Shown here piece after piece: positions 7,239 through 15,973 of a stretch of DNA of 34,451 nucleotides. The notes below the pieces were generated by a model that was given only the letters and a program-made list of their open reading frames with translations, was not told the DNA's origin and searched no databases. Source of the stretch: Flavobacterium sp. (GTDB lineage: Bacteria > Bacteroidota > Bacteroidia > Flavobacteriales > Flavobacteriaceae). Both the position numbers and the translations under genes were made by a program. Each line of letters begins with the position of its first letter. The stretch's first letter is position 1. The stretch is from positions 1 to 34,451 of the forward strand of contig JASLHL010000137.1 in NCBI GenBank assembly GCA_030152225.1, in the 5' to 3' direction.

Positions 7239-8711
7239 TTATTTTAACCACCAACTAATTCCGCGAATATTATCTGAACCACTAAACTGACGATCCAATG
7301 CTTTTTGCAAATTCACTTGATTTCGGTTGTATTCTGAACTTGGATACTGCCATCTAGTTGGAGCCGTTACCCCTTGTTGTATTTTAAATTCGGGATATCC
7401 CGTACGCAAATAATCGTAGTAAATCGTCATTCCGGCCTGATGAAACATAATCAAGTACTTCTGAGTCAAAATTTGCTTCAATTGGGTCGCTACATCGCCT
7501 CCTTTATAACGCACCGCTTCTTGTTGCACATAGCTATCAAATTGTGCTGTATCATAGTATTGCGTCAACCCTTTAGCATATTGTGCATAATAATCAAAAT
7601 TCCCTTTTATCCCTTTGAGGTAAAACTCTTCTGCATTTCCTGCAATCCAGCCTCGTGCCGCTGCTTCTGCCAAAATAAATTGCAGTTCCGAATAGCTCAA
7701 AATCACATTCGTCTCCGTTGTTGGATCTTGGTAGTATCTATTTCTTACTTTGGAAATGTTTTTACTCTGTACTAATTTTTCATTTTCAGCATAAGGAACA
7801 ATGGGATCTCCACCGTTATAGCCATTAAAATCGTTTTCTGCCAATCCATTTTCCAAAGCTGAAGCAGTACGTTGTGCAAAAGCAAATAACCTAGGATCTT
7901 TTAATTCTTTTAATAAGTTAATAAACGTACTGGACATATACATACTTGATCCATACGAACTTGAATTAAACTGTGGGTAGCGACTTCCTGCTTGATCAAA
8001 AAACGTCAGCTGCCCATTGTCTGCATTATCCATCAACAATACGCCTTTTTGGTAGATCTCATTAAAGCGTTGTGCAATATTTAGGGTTCCTACTTTTTGC
8101 TTTTTAGAAAGCGTTATAAGGACTTTTAACTTATACGATTCTATTAATTTTTCCCAACGATGTAAATTTCCATTGTAAATAATATCCCCTTGAAGCGATG
8201 CTTCTTTCTTTATTTTTTGAGAGGCTTGATCCAACTCCTCTAAAATTCCAACAAATACAGCCTCTTGCTCGTCGTACTTTGGAAATTGAATAGCTTCCTC
8301 TCCTTGCAGAGCTTCTGAAAAGGGAATATCCCCAAAATTCATCGTCAATTCATAAAAGAAATGTGCCTTTAGAAAATGTCCTACAGCCAAATACTCTTCT
8401 TTTCCTGTTCGCGTGGCTTCATCCATCATTTTCTTGGTTTGCAACAAATCTTTGTAGCGATCAAATCCTTTACTTCCCCATTTCAAATATTGGTAGGTAC
8501 TTTCTCCATCAGTTTGAATAATCATACGCGCCGCATATTCTTTATCGATATTCTGTAAAGAAAAAGCTGTTTTTTCAATCTTCGTAAGTAATAGATAAGG
8601 ATCTGCTTCTTTAATTTTATTTGGATCTTCATTCAATCGATCTAAATCATGGCATCCTACTACGGTTAAAGCCAAGGTAATTGCATATAGTGTTTTAACG
8701 TATTTTTTCAT
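7239..8711 (-). CDS. SusD/RagB-like outer-membrane lipoprotein
   Basis: A 490-residue surface lipoprotein that acts as the ligand-binding lid of a SusC-type TonB-dependent channel. The lipobox V-V-G-C puts the lipidated cysteine at residue 20. Family landmarks of the SusD-like_2 type: the N-terminal D-L-D-R-L-N-E-D-P-N-K, helical repeats (F-L-K-A-H-F-F-Y-E-L-T-M-N-F-G-D-I-P-F-S-E-A), a central S-Y-S-E-L-Q-F-I-L-A-E-A-A-A-R-G, and the C-terminal Y-L-I-M-F-H-Q-A-G-M-T-I-Y-Y-D-Y-L-R-T-G-Y-P-E. Length is normal. It sits 11 bp after susC and 6 bp before the phospholipase C gene. No glycoside hydrolase is nearby, so a non-carbohydrate ligand from phospholipids is the better guess. Confidence 0.9.
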   Translation of the reverse strand: MKKYVKTLYAITLALTVVGCHDLDRLNEDPNKIKEADPYLLLTKIEKTAFSLQNIDKEYAARMIIQTDGESTYQYLKWGSKGFDRYKDLLQTKKMMDEATRTGKEEYLAVGHFLKAHFFYELTMNFGDIPFSEALQGEEAIQFPKYDEQEAVFVGILEELDQASQKIKKEASLQGDIIYNGNLHRWEKLIESYKLKVLITLSKKQKVGTLNIAQRFNEIYQKGVLLMDNADNGQLTFFDQAGSRYPQFNSSSYGSSMYMSSTFINLLKELKDPRLFAFAQRTASALENGLAENDFNGYNGGDPIVPYAENEKLVQSKNISKVRNRYYQDPTTETNVILSYSELQFILAEAAARGWIAGNAEEFYLKGIKGNFDYYAQYAKGLTQYYDTAQFDSYVQQEAVRYKGGDVATQLKQILTQKYLIMFHQAGMTIYYDYLRTGYPEFKIQQGVTAPTRWQYPSSEYNRNQVNLQKALDRQFSGSDNIRGISWWLK

Positions 8712-8722
8712 GGTGTTGGGTA

Positions 8723-11700
8723 TTAAAATTTAACTTGTACGCCTAATCCAATCCAACGAGTTGAAGGGTCTTGGATATCGTTTTTCGTTGCTGTATCGTA
8801 ATCTGGATCCGAGTATAGTCCTTTTGATTTTTTCCACATCCACAGGTTGTATCCTGTTAAGGAAGCCGAAAGTTGACTAATTTTGGATGACTTGACCATA
8901 GGGGTAAAATCATACGATAAGCTTAGGGTTCTCAATTTGAAGTAGGTTCGGTCAAATACGTTGGCAAACAACTTGCTTTCTTTTTCTGTTACTCTTGCGC
9001 GGTACGGGTAATTTTGTGCCCAACTTTGCCAGCTCACAGCTCCTGTATGGGTTTTGAAAACACGAGTATCCGAAATAACATTGCCCTGCACATCCGTTAC
9101 TAATTCACCCGAAACGAGATTCACCCCCTCAGGAACGAATACAGGATTTCCAGATTTATACTCCTGATCTCTATATTGTACTGATTCAGGATGTTTACCA
9201 CCCCACCACATTTTCTCCACTACTTCTGAACGCATTACACCGCCCCAAATACCGTCAATTCCAATGTTTAATCCCCAGTTTTTATATTTAAAACTATTGT
9301 TCCAGCCCAGTGTCCATTTTGGATCACTATGCCCCAAATAAGCTGCTTGTTTATTTGCGGTTGGCATTCCTGTTTTCTCATCTAAAATCACTTTCCCATC
9401 CGGTGATTTCATCCAATCTGTACCATAGTAAGCATCTACTCGATCGTTCAATCGCAAATCTCCAAACTTTTCTGCTCCTTCGTGAATCTTGGTTAAACGT
9501 CGGGTTCTCGTACTCCAATTGATGGCGGAATTCCATTGAAAATTGTCGTTTTTCACTACTGCGCCCGACAGGGTAACTTCCCATCCATTCGTCGTGTATT
9601 CATTTCCATTGACCTTCATATTATCAAATCCTGAAGCTTCAGAAACGGGATAATCGATAATAAAGTTTGAATCCAAGACGCGGTAATACGTCACATCTAA
9701 GTTTAGGCGTTTTTTGTAAAAGGCACTGGACAATCCTACCTCATAGGTTTTGGATTTCTCTGGTAACAAATACGGATTTAAAACCGCATTGGGGTATTCG
9801 ACCATTTGATTTCCATTAAACGAGGGGTTTACTGGAGAATAGGTTGATTGCAGTTGATAAGGAGTTAAGTCACTCGATACATTAGCCCAAGACGTATAGA
9901 CTTTCAAGTAATCAATTTGGCTTGGCATATCGACCAAATTAGACACCACCACACTCAAGGAAGTCGAAGGATAAAAATACGAACGTTGACTTTTCGCTAA
10001 AGCAGAAGACCAGTCATTACGGCCTGCAAAGCTCAAAAAGAAGGCGTTATACAAATCGAATTCCACTGTTCCATACACACTGTTTACCGCTTTTTTCTCG
10101 AGGTAATTCGTCGCTGTAACTGGTCCTTTGGAATTTCCTAAATTGTGTACGCCAGGCACGGTTAATCCATCCGCTGCAGCAAATGAATTAGTCACACGAT
10201 AGTAGCGCGAAGCCGCTCCTGCATTAACATTGATACCAAAATTATCCGTAATACTCTTGTTGTACATTGCCAAGAAATCGTAATCCACATCCAAACGATC
10301 GTTTTTCTCCAAACTATAGCCTCCTTCTCTGGATGTACTGTAGTTAAAATACGATTTTGGACTTTGTAATTCGGTGTTGTTATTCGTTGAAATCATCGAA
10401 GCTCTTCCTTGTAGTACTAAATCTTCCGATACTTGATAGCTCAAGCTCAACTGAGCATTGGTAACATCTTTGTTCCAAATGCGCTTAAAGTATTCCGATC
10501 CAAACCACGGGTTGTTGTACCAAGCATAGTTATAACTCGCTTGTTTATAGCCCTCCATTCCTGGGGTCCATAAATTATTTTTCAAATCACGTCCGTTGAC
10601 ATCATCGCCCATCCAAATTAAGATGGTATACATATGCCCACTGGGATTATAGTCGTAATTCGGTACATTGGGCGCATGCACACGGCTGTAGGACAATTTC
10701 GAATCTAAGGTCAATTTATCCGTCAGATGAGTCGTTGATTTAAAGTTCAAACTTCCTCTATACATGCTCGTGTTCGGCACGCGATCTTTGTTGTAAGAAA
10801 AATCTCCACCCAAGCGATAGGATCCCTTTTCTGACTTACTGGTTACGGCAAAATTGGTACGGGAAATAATCCCCGTTTCTAAGAATTCTTTTAGGTTGTC
10901 ATGATATTCCCACGCAATAGGTACGCGTTCATAGCGCGACTTATCATCGTATTGTGTCCCTTCGACGTTTCCATACCACGGAATCACACTTCCCGTTGTT
11001 TTATCGCGAATCGGACTATTCCATTGTGCAATTTTCACTCCTGCTTCAAATTTAGGTCCCCAAATCATATCACCATCGCTGATTCCCCCATCTTTTCCAT
11101 CCCAGAACTCGTACTTTCCGTTGGATCCACTTCCGTATTCATTTTGCGTTTTAGGAAACAATGTATAACCCGCACTGATCATCGTATTTTGAGATACCTC
11201 AACTGTAACCCCCTCGGTTTGTGCATTTTTGGTTGTAATCATAATCGCCCCATTACGCCCTAAGGATCCGTATAAAACCGAGGCACTAGTTCCTTTTAAT
11301 ACGTTGATATTGGCGATATCTTCAGGTGATACATCGTAAAAATCTGTCGTCACTGGAATTCCATCAATGACAATCAGTGGATCTTTTCCTCTCAACGAGA
11401 ATTTTGGCGATTGTAACATCCCTGGAGGATTAGACACTTGAAGTCCCGCTACCTGACCACTCAACAAACTCCCCATATTAGGTGTAGCTACTTCTTGTAC
11501 TTTTTTAACATCGATATTCTGTGTCGCGTATCCAATCTTTTTCTCTGCTTTGGTAATTCCCAAAGCCGTAATCACTACTTCATCTAAAGACGCTTGCTCA
11601 GGAAGTAATACAAATGTAAAATCAGTGGTTTTATCTACGGATTTTTCACTGCTTTTATAGCCAATAAAAGAAACAACAATCCCGTCTTTCTCTTCTACTG

Positions 11701-11890
11701 CTAAGGTAAATTTTCCATTCAAATCGGTGGTCGTCCCCTTTGTAGTTCCTTTAATCACAACAGAGGCTCCGGGTAATTCTAGTCCCGTTTCATCCTGCAC
11801 AACTCCTGTGATATTTCGCTTTTGCTGCGCATAGGTCAGGGTCACACAAAAGAGGAATACGGTATTCCAAAATAGTAATTGCTGTCTCAT
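8723..11890 (-). CDS. SusC/RagA-type TonB-linked outer-membrane transporter
   Basis: A 1055-residue outer-membrane channel. After a signal peptide (cut near T-Y-A-Q at about residue 21) comes a carboxypeptidase-regulatory-like beta domain (~25-100: I-T-G-V-V-Q-D-E-T-G-L-E-L-P-G-A-S-V-V-I-K-G-T-x-K-G-T). Then the TonB box/plug (L-D-E-V-V-I-T-A-L-G-I, with D-P-L-I-V-I-D-G-I-P-V near 175 and the V-L-K-G-T-S-A-S-V-L-Y-G-S-L-G-R-N-G-A-I-M-I-T-T-K plug end), and a C-terminal 22-strand-type barrel ending in V-K-F. The plug is shorter than in many SusC proteins but complete. It is the first gene of the susC-susD-phospholipase C operon and is divergent from lrgAB. No anti-sigma/ECF pair is seen nearby, so the control differs from many SusCD loci. 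Confidence 0.93.
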   Translation of the reverse strand: MRQQLLFWNTVFLFCVTLTYAQQKRNITGVVQDETGLELPGASVVIKGTTKGTTTDLNGKFTLAVEEKDGIVVSFIGYKSSEKSVDKTTDFTFVLLPEQASLDEVVITALGITKAEKKIGYATQNIDVKKVQEVATPNMGSLLSGQVAGLQVSNPPGMLQSPKFSLRGKDPLIVIDGIPVTTDFYDVSPEDIANINVLKGTSASVLYGSLGRNGAIMITTKNAQTEGVTVEVSQNTMISAGYTLFPKTQNEYGSGSNGKYEFWDGKDGGISDGDMIWGPKFEAGVKIAQWNSPIRDKTTGSVIPWYGNVEGTQYDDKSRYERVPIAWEYHDNLKEFLETGIISRTNFAVTSKSEKGSYRLGGDFSYNKDRVPNTSMYRGSLNFKSTTHLTDKLTLDSKLSYSRVHAPNVPNYDYNPSGHMYTILIWMGDDVNGRDLKNNLWTPGMEGYKQASYNYAWYNNPWFGSEYFKRIWNKDVTNAQLSLSYQVSEDLVLQGRASMISTNNNTELQSPKSYFNYSTSREGGYSLEKNDRLDVDYDFLAMYNKSITDNFGINVNAGAASRYYRVTNSFAAADGLTVPGVHNLGNSKGPVTATNYLEKKAVNSVYGTVEFDLYNAFFLSFAGRNDWSSALAKSQRSYFYPSTSLSVVVSNLVDMPSQIDYLKVYTSWANVSSDLTPYQLQSTYSPVNPSFNGNQMVEYPNAVLNPYLLPEKSKTYEVGLSSAFYKKRLNLDVTYYRVLDSNFIIDYPVSEASGFDNMKVNGNEYTTNGWEVTLSGAVVKNDNFQWNSAINWSTRTRRLTKIHEGAEKFGDLRLNDRVDAYYGTDWMKSPDGKVILDEKTGMPTANKQAAYLGHSDPKWTLGWNNSFKYKNWGLNIGIDGIWGGVMRSEVVEKMWWGGKHPESVQYRDQEYKSGNPVFVPEGVNLVSGELVTDVQGNVISDTRVFKTHTGAVSWQSWAQNYPYRARVTEKESKLFANVFDRTYFKLRTLSLSYDFTPMVKSSKISQLSASLTGYNLWMWKKSKGLYSDPDYDTATKNDIQDPSTRWIGLGVQVKF

Positions 11891-12101
11891 GGTTCTTCTT
11901 TAATTTAGTTGAGACAAATATTGTATTTTAGGCTTGCTAACGTATTACGATAAAAATAAGAATCCCTAGATTCACTTTAACTTAGTATTAAGAATTAAAA
12001 CAGAAGGAAACAATTAAATAATATTTATTTTTAAGGTATACCACTTAAAATGAATACCTTACTAGCACTAAGATTTCTTCTCTATACGATCGCTTGATTG
12101 G

Positions 12102-12130
12102 AATGCCTTCTCTTGACTCAGGCATTTTTT
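12102..12130 (+). terminator. Hairpin with T run upstream of the lrgA promoter
   Basis: AATGCCT (12102-12108) pairs with AGGCATT (12120-12126), followed by more T residues. This has the shape of a rightward intrinsic terminator, but no annotated rightward gene ends here. It may end a small transcript or protect lrgA from read-through. Confidence 0.4.
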
Positions 12131-12177
12131 CAAAAAATTAACGATTATCAGTTCAAAATTCCTCCTTGTTTTCCCTC

Positions 12178-12205
12178 TTGCTCCCAATGCGTTTTAGTAA
12201 TTTTG
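12178..12205 (+). promoter_or_regulatory. Promoter of lrgA-lrgB
   Basis: TTG at 12178-12180 (-33) and TAATTTTG at 12198-12205 (exact match to TAnnTTTG) with a 17-bp spacer. The predicted start gives a very short leader before the ATG at 12225. Confidence 0.6.
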
Positions 12206-12224
12206 CACAAAAATTACATCCAAA

Positions 12225-12572
12225 ATGAACGTAGTCAAACAAGTTGCAGTCATCTTTGGCTGCCTTGCCTTTGGTGAATTAATCATTTACCTCACAGACA
12301 TCAAGCTTCCTTCTAGTATTATCGGTCTTATTACTTTGTGGATCCTCTTGCAAACCAAAACAGTAAAAGTAGAGGCCATTCGAGACATTTCTGGTTTTTT
12401 AATGCGCAACATGGGTATTTTTTTCGTTCCGCCTTGTGTGGCCATGCTCAATTACTTTGACCTGCTCCGCGCCTCCTTTGTTCCCCTGGTTGTGGCGACC
12501 TTACTCAGTACCCTTCTCGTGGTATTCGCAACGGGAATCACCCATCAACTTTTAAGAAAACGAAAAAAATGA
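12225..12572 (+). CDS. lrgA: CidA/LrgA-family holin-like membrane protein
   Basis: A 115-residue membrane protein with about four transmembrane helices. The LrgA/CidA pattern is clear: F-G-E-L-I near residue 17, the L-P-S-S-I-I-G-L-I loop-helix at 28-37, F-F-V-P-P-C-V-A-M-L around 66-75, and a basic C-terminus K-R-K-K. Members act with LrgB/CidB in the inner membrane. They were first described as regulators of murein hydrolase activity and cell lysis in Staphylococcus, and later as exporters or importers of small organic acids such as pyruvate or glycolate in several bacteria. The gene ends in an ATGA overlap with lrgB, so the two are translationally coupled. The promoter at 12178-12205 serves both. 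Confidence 0.88.
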   Translation: MNVVKQVAVIFGCLAFGELIIYLTDIKLPSSIIGLITLWILLQTKTVKVEAIRDISGFLMRNMGIFFVPPCVAMLNYFDLLRASFVPLVVATLLSTLLVVFATGITHQLLRKRKK

Positions 12573-13270
12573 GCTTTTTATCCAACCCTACGTTTCTGCT
12601 GTTTTTAGTGGTTGCCCTATACGCTTTAGGACTTTCCCTTACTGAAAAATACAAATGGATCATTTTCAATCCCATTATTTTATCCACAGCTATTTTAATT
12701 ACCTATTTGGTTGTCTTAGACATTCCTTATGCAAATTTTAGTCAAGCCGGACAATACATCGATTTTTTTCTCAAACCGTCGATTGTAGCCTTAGCCATCC
12801 CGTTATACCTAAACTGGCCCGTTATCAAAAAACAACTGTTTCCCATCTTGATGAGTCAATTGGTGGGTTGTATCACGGGGGTTGTTTCTGTGGTATTCTT
12901 AGCTCATTGGACAGGAGCGGAACGGGAGATTATCTATTCATTGGTTCCCAAATCCGTCAGTACGCCTATTGCGCTAGAAATTTCCAAAACGGTACACGGA
13001 ATTCCTTCAATTACGGCAGCAGCGGTAATGATTGCAGGAATTTTTGGCAGTATGATTGGCTTTTATATGCTCAAAATAACCCATATTCACAACCCTATGT
13101 CACAGGGCATTGCACTCGGTACTTCCTCTCATGCAATGGGTACGATGAAAGCCATGGAGATTAGCAACAAATACGGTGCTTTTGCAAGTGTAGGGATGAT
13201 TTTTAACGGTATTTTGACCGCTATCCTAGCCCCTATTATCTTGTCGCTTCTCCAACCTTTTTTGCGATAA
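12569..13270 (+). CDS. lrgB: LrgB/CidB-family membrane protein
   Basis: A 233-residue polytopic inner-membrane protein, the partner of LrgA. Family signatures: L-K-P-S-I-V-A-L-A-I-P-L-Y near residues 68-80, the highly conserved P-K-S-V-S-T-P-I-A-L-E-I-S around 127-139 and G-I-P-S-I-T-A-A-A-V-M-I-A-G-I-F-G, and the G-T-S-S-H-A-M-G-T motif near 184-192. The start ATG overlaps the lrgA stop by 4 bp. No terminator is seen in the 209 bp after it, so read-through into the FUSC gene is possible. Confidence 0.92.
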   Translation: MSFLSNPTFLLFLVVALYALGLSLTEKYKWIIFNPIILSTAILITYLVVLDIPYANFSQAGQYIDFFLKPSIVALAIPLYLNWPVIKKQLFPILMSQLVGCITGVVSVVFLAHWTGAEREIIYSLVPKSVSTPIALEISKTVHGIPSITAAAVMIAGIFGSMIGFYMLKITHIHNPMSQGIALGTSSHAMGTMKAMEISNKYGAFASVGMIFNGILTAILAPIILSLLQPFLR

Positions 13271-13479
13271 CTTGTTTTAGATTTAAATTATTATTAAATT
13301 CAAACGGGAATCTTACTACGATACCGCTTTTTGAGTAACTTTATAGAAAAATTCACTACGATAAACAAAGTTTATTATCTGAATTTACTTGTATTGTATA
13401 CAATAACAGATAGTATTCCGCTCAAACACAAAAAATTGCAAATTAAAAAAGAAAAACTTAAATCTAAGCCACTGAAACT
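13271..13479. other. Leader region of the FUSC-family gene with a 14-bp palindrome
   Basis: No gene is seen. It contains a perfect 14-bp palindrome TATTGTATACAATA (13392-13405) about 75 bp before the FUSC start, and a direct repeat ACTACGATA at 13315-13323 and 13355-13363 (40 bp apart). TAACTTTA at 13334-13341 is a one-mismatch -7 candidate. The palindrome could be an operator. Confidence 0.4.
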
Positions 13480-15756
13480 ATGCTTCAAAAAGCAAGAAAA
13501 TACACAGACAATACCCATTTAGCAGACTCATTAAAAATCACCCTTTCGGGAGTAATTCCCTTTTTAATTTTTATGCCGACTCAACAATTTGATTGGGCAT
13601 TTGCTATGGCTGTTGGGGCATTGCTAACAGCACCCGTCGATATTCCCAGTAATTTAAAAGATAAAATTAACGGTATCCTCGTCGGTGCACTCCTCGTGCC
13701 TTTCGTTACCCTACTCTTATCCTTGACTCAAAATCACTGGTATTTCTATCCTGTATTCATCTTTATTATCTTTAGCTTGAGTATGATCTCCGTCTATGGA
13801 CATCGTGCCAATATGCTATCCTTTAGCGGATTATTAGCTGCAAGTTTAGGATTAGCCCATAGTTATCAAGGAACTGATTTATGGCTTCACGGTTTATTCT
13901 TACTTCTAGGTGGTTTACTCTACTTGGTGGTTTCCCTGAGCTTTTATTTTATTCGACCAAGGCGTTATGGTGTACTACAAACATCAGAATGCATGGACCT
14001 CACGGCTGAGTACTTACAATATCGCTCACAATTATGGACCCCAGGCGTTGATGCGGATAAAATCGTAGAAGAACAGCTCAATATTCAGATTAAGCTCAAT
14101 GAAGTACACGAAAATCTACGTGAATTTTTGGTACTCAACAAAGCCAATACAGGAAACTCCTCCAATAACCGACGTTTACTCGTTGCTTTTTCTACCTTAG
14201 TAGAAATTTTAGAAATTGCCGTTTCAACGTCATTTGATCACAAAAAATTACACGATCTACTCGATGATGATCCTAGCATTATTCGCGATTACCAAGCTTT
14301 AGCAGAAGATTTCGCCAGTACAATTAAAGACATTAGCGACTCCCTTAATATGGGATTAAACTATAAACCCAACTACGACTTTGACCGCAAATTATTAGCG
14401 CTTCAAGATAAACTCAATGACTTTATTGCAACGAGCACTTCACCGAATAAAGTTGAGGCTGTGCTTTTGTTTTCTAACGTCTTGCACTATGCCCAAAGCC
14501 AGATTGATAAGATTCATATCTTGGAACGTATCTTAACCGAAAAAGTATTTAGTGAAAACGTAGAAGATCGCTTTAAGGAATTGGAAAAATTCTTAACCCC
14601 TGTGCACTATCGCTGGGGAACACTTATTGAAAACTTGACGTTCAACTCAACTATTTTTAGGCATGCTACGCGTTTAACGCTAACAATTTTAGTTGGACTT
14701 ATTATCAGTAATATCTTCAATCCCCTCAATGGATATTGGATTTTACTGACCATTGTCGTAATTATGCGCCCAGGGTATGGCTTAACGAAAACTCGATCCT
14801 TTGAACGCGTAATTGGTACAGTATTAGGTGGTTTAATTGCCTTTGGCTTGTTGTTTATCATCCAAGACAACCACACCATTATTGCGTATTTGACTATTTT
14901 GACCATGATTCTTGGCTATTGGTTTTCTCATACTGATTACAAGGTGGGGGTTACCTTTATTACCATGTATGTGGTTTTAATTTACGCTATTCTGACGCCA
15001 AATTTCATGGATCTCTTGATTTATCGCGTGATTGATACCGTGATTGGCGCACTTCTAGCCCTAGGAGCCAACTATATCTTATGGCCTTCTTGGGAGTTTT
15101 TGAATGTCAACGTTCACCTGTCAAAATCCATCAAAGCCAATCAAGATTATGTCAAGGAAATTAAGGAAATTTACAACCAAAAAAATGATCCGACACTTGC
15201 CTATAAGTTAGCGCGTAAATACGCTTTTATTGAAATTGGAAACTTAATGGCTTCCTTTCAACGCATGATTCAGGAACCAAAATCCAAACAGCGCTTGCGT
15301 TCTGAGATTTACGAATTAGCGGTTTTGAATCACACCTTCTTATCCACAGCGGCCTCTATTGGGGTTTATGTGCAATCTCGCCATACAACAAAAGCTTCTG
15401 AATCGTTTAATATGGTGATGAATTATATTGATAAGAACTTACAATTAACCAATAATTTACTCAACAATACCCCTTCAGAAGAAGATTTAATCACAGCCGA
15501 AGACATCGAAAGTTTTCGCGTGAGTATGAGTTATTTGCAGAATATCAGAGAATACGAATTAAAAAAATCGTTTTCTGATGATGCGCAAATTAAAAACTTG
15601 ATGGAAGAATCTACCATGGTGATTCAGCAATTAACTTGGTTAGCTCATTTGTCTGAAAAGATATTAAAGATCAGTAAGGTAATCCGAGATAAACGTGAAG
15701 AAATGCAGCAGAAGAAGTCAGTATTACATCCAACTGTTCTATTCAAAAAAGGATAA
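13480..15756 (+). CDS. FUSC-family inner-membrane protein (YccS/YhfK-like)
   Basis: A 758-residue protein of the fusaric acid resistance/aromatic acid exporter-like superfamily. It has two membrane blocks, roughly residues 15-165 and 390-545, each with about six hydrophobic segments, and soluble helical regions between them and at the C-terminus. The second block has the FUSC_2 pattern R-L-T-L-T-I-L-V-G-L ... G-Y-W-I-L-L-T-I-V-V-I-M-R-P-G-Y-G-L-T-K-T-R-S-F-E-R-V-I-G-T-V-L-G-G. These proteins are thought to export aromatic or other organic acids, but substrates of YccS-like members are unproven. The ATG at 13480 starts directly before the first hydrophobic block. It lies downstream of lrgAB, itself a proposed organic acid transporter. 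Confidence 0.88.
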   Translation: MLQKARKYTDNTHLADSLKITLSGVIPFLIFMPTQQFDWAFAMAVGALLTAPVDIPSNLKDKINGILVGALLVPFVTLLLSLTQNHWYFYPVFIFIIFSLSMISVYGHRANMLSFSGLLAASLGLAHSYQGTDLWLHGLFLLLGGLLYLVVSLSFYFIRPRRYGVLQTSECMDLTAEYLQYRSQLWTPGVDADKIVEEQLNIQIKLNEVHENLREFLVLNKANTGNSSNNRRLLVAFSTLVEILEIAVSTSFDHKKLHDLLDDDPSIIRDYQALAEDFASTIKDISDSLNMGLNYKPNYDFDRKLLALQDKLNDFIATSTSPNKVEAVLLFSNVLHYAQSQIDKIHILERILTEKVFSENVEDRFKELEKFLTPVHYRWGTLIENLTFNSTIFRHATRLTLTILVGLIISNIFNPLNGYWILLTIVVIMRPGYGLTKTRSFERVIGTVLGGLIAFGLLFIIQDNHTIIAYLTILTMILGYWFSHTDYKVGVTFITMYVVLIYAILTPNFMDLLIYRVIDTVIGALLALGANYILWPSWEFLNVNVHLSKSIKANQDYVKEIKEIYNQKNDPTLAYKLARKYAFIEIGNLMASFQRMIQEPKSKQRLRSEIYELAVLNHTFLSTAASIGVYVQSRHTTKASESFNMVMNYIDKNLQLTNNLLNNTPSEEDLITAEDIESFRVSMSYLQNIREYELKKSFSDDAQIKNLMEESTMVIQQLTWLAHLSEKILKISKVIRDKREEMQQKKSVLHPTVLFKKG

Positions 15757-15778
15757 TTTTATTTCATAAGCTTTCAAC

Positions 15779-15827
15779 AACAAACGTTTGTTTTTAGCCT
15801 ATAAAACGAGGTTTTTATTTAAAAACC
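15779..15827 (+). terminator. Palindrome and hairpin after the FUSC gene
   Basis: AACAAACGTTTGTT (15779-15792) is a perfect 14-bp palindrome followed by TTT. GGTTTTTA (15810-15817) pairs with TAAAAACC (15820-15827), followed by CTTCCTTTTT. The second looks like a weak rightward terminator. Neither has a GC-rich stem. Confidence 0.4.
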
Positions 15828-15918
15828 CTTCCTTTTTATTGCGAATAATAAACAAAAAACGAGTTAATATCAGGAGTATTTCTTCTATTTTTTTCGATAG
15901 TTAACAACTTTGCAGGAA

Positions 15919-15951
15919 GTTGCGATAAATTACCTTTTTTTTCGTATTTTG
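15919..15951 (+). promoter_or_regulatory. Probable promoter of the acyl-CoA synthetase gene
   Basis: GTTG (15919-15922, -33) and GTATTTTG (15944-15951), which is one base off TAnnTTTG in spacing, separated by 21 bp, with the ATG 22 bp downstream. Confidence 0.4.
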
Positions 15952-15973
15952 CATGAACTAATCAATTATAACG

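Larger units (their letters stand above)
11891..12224. other. Divergent intergenic region between susC and lrgA
   Basis: A 334-bp AT-rich gap holding promoters for both sides. For susC the best -7 candidate is AATATTTG (minus strand, 11915-11922, one mismatch), close to the ATG. For lrgA a clear promoter ends at 12205. In between are a GGTATACC palindrome (12035-12042), a 15-codon reading frame starting at ATG 12050 and ending in TGA at 12095-12097, and a hairpin followed by a T run at 12102-12130. No longer gene is seen. Confidence 0.5.

Noticed and set aside
10901..11263. 120-codon frame on the plus strand within susC
   Set aside because: It is antisense to conserved SusC plug sequence; codon bias and conservation belong to susC.
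13331..13522. 63-codon frame with a TTG start before the FUSC gene
   Set aside because: It overlaps the FUSC start in another frame, has a Lys-rich AT-driven composition, and no family features.
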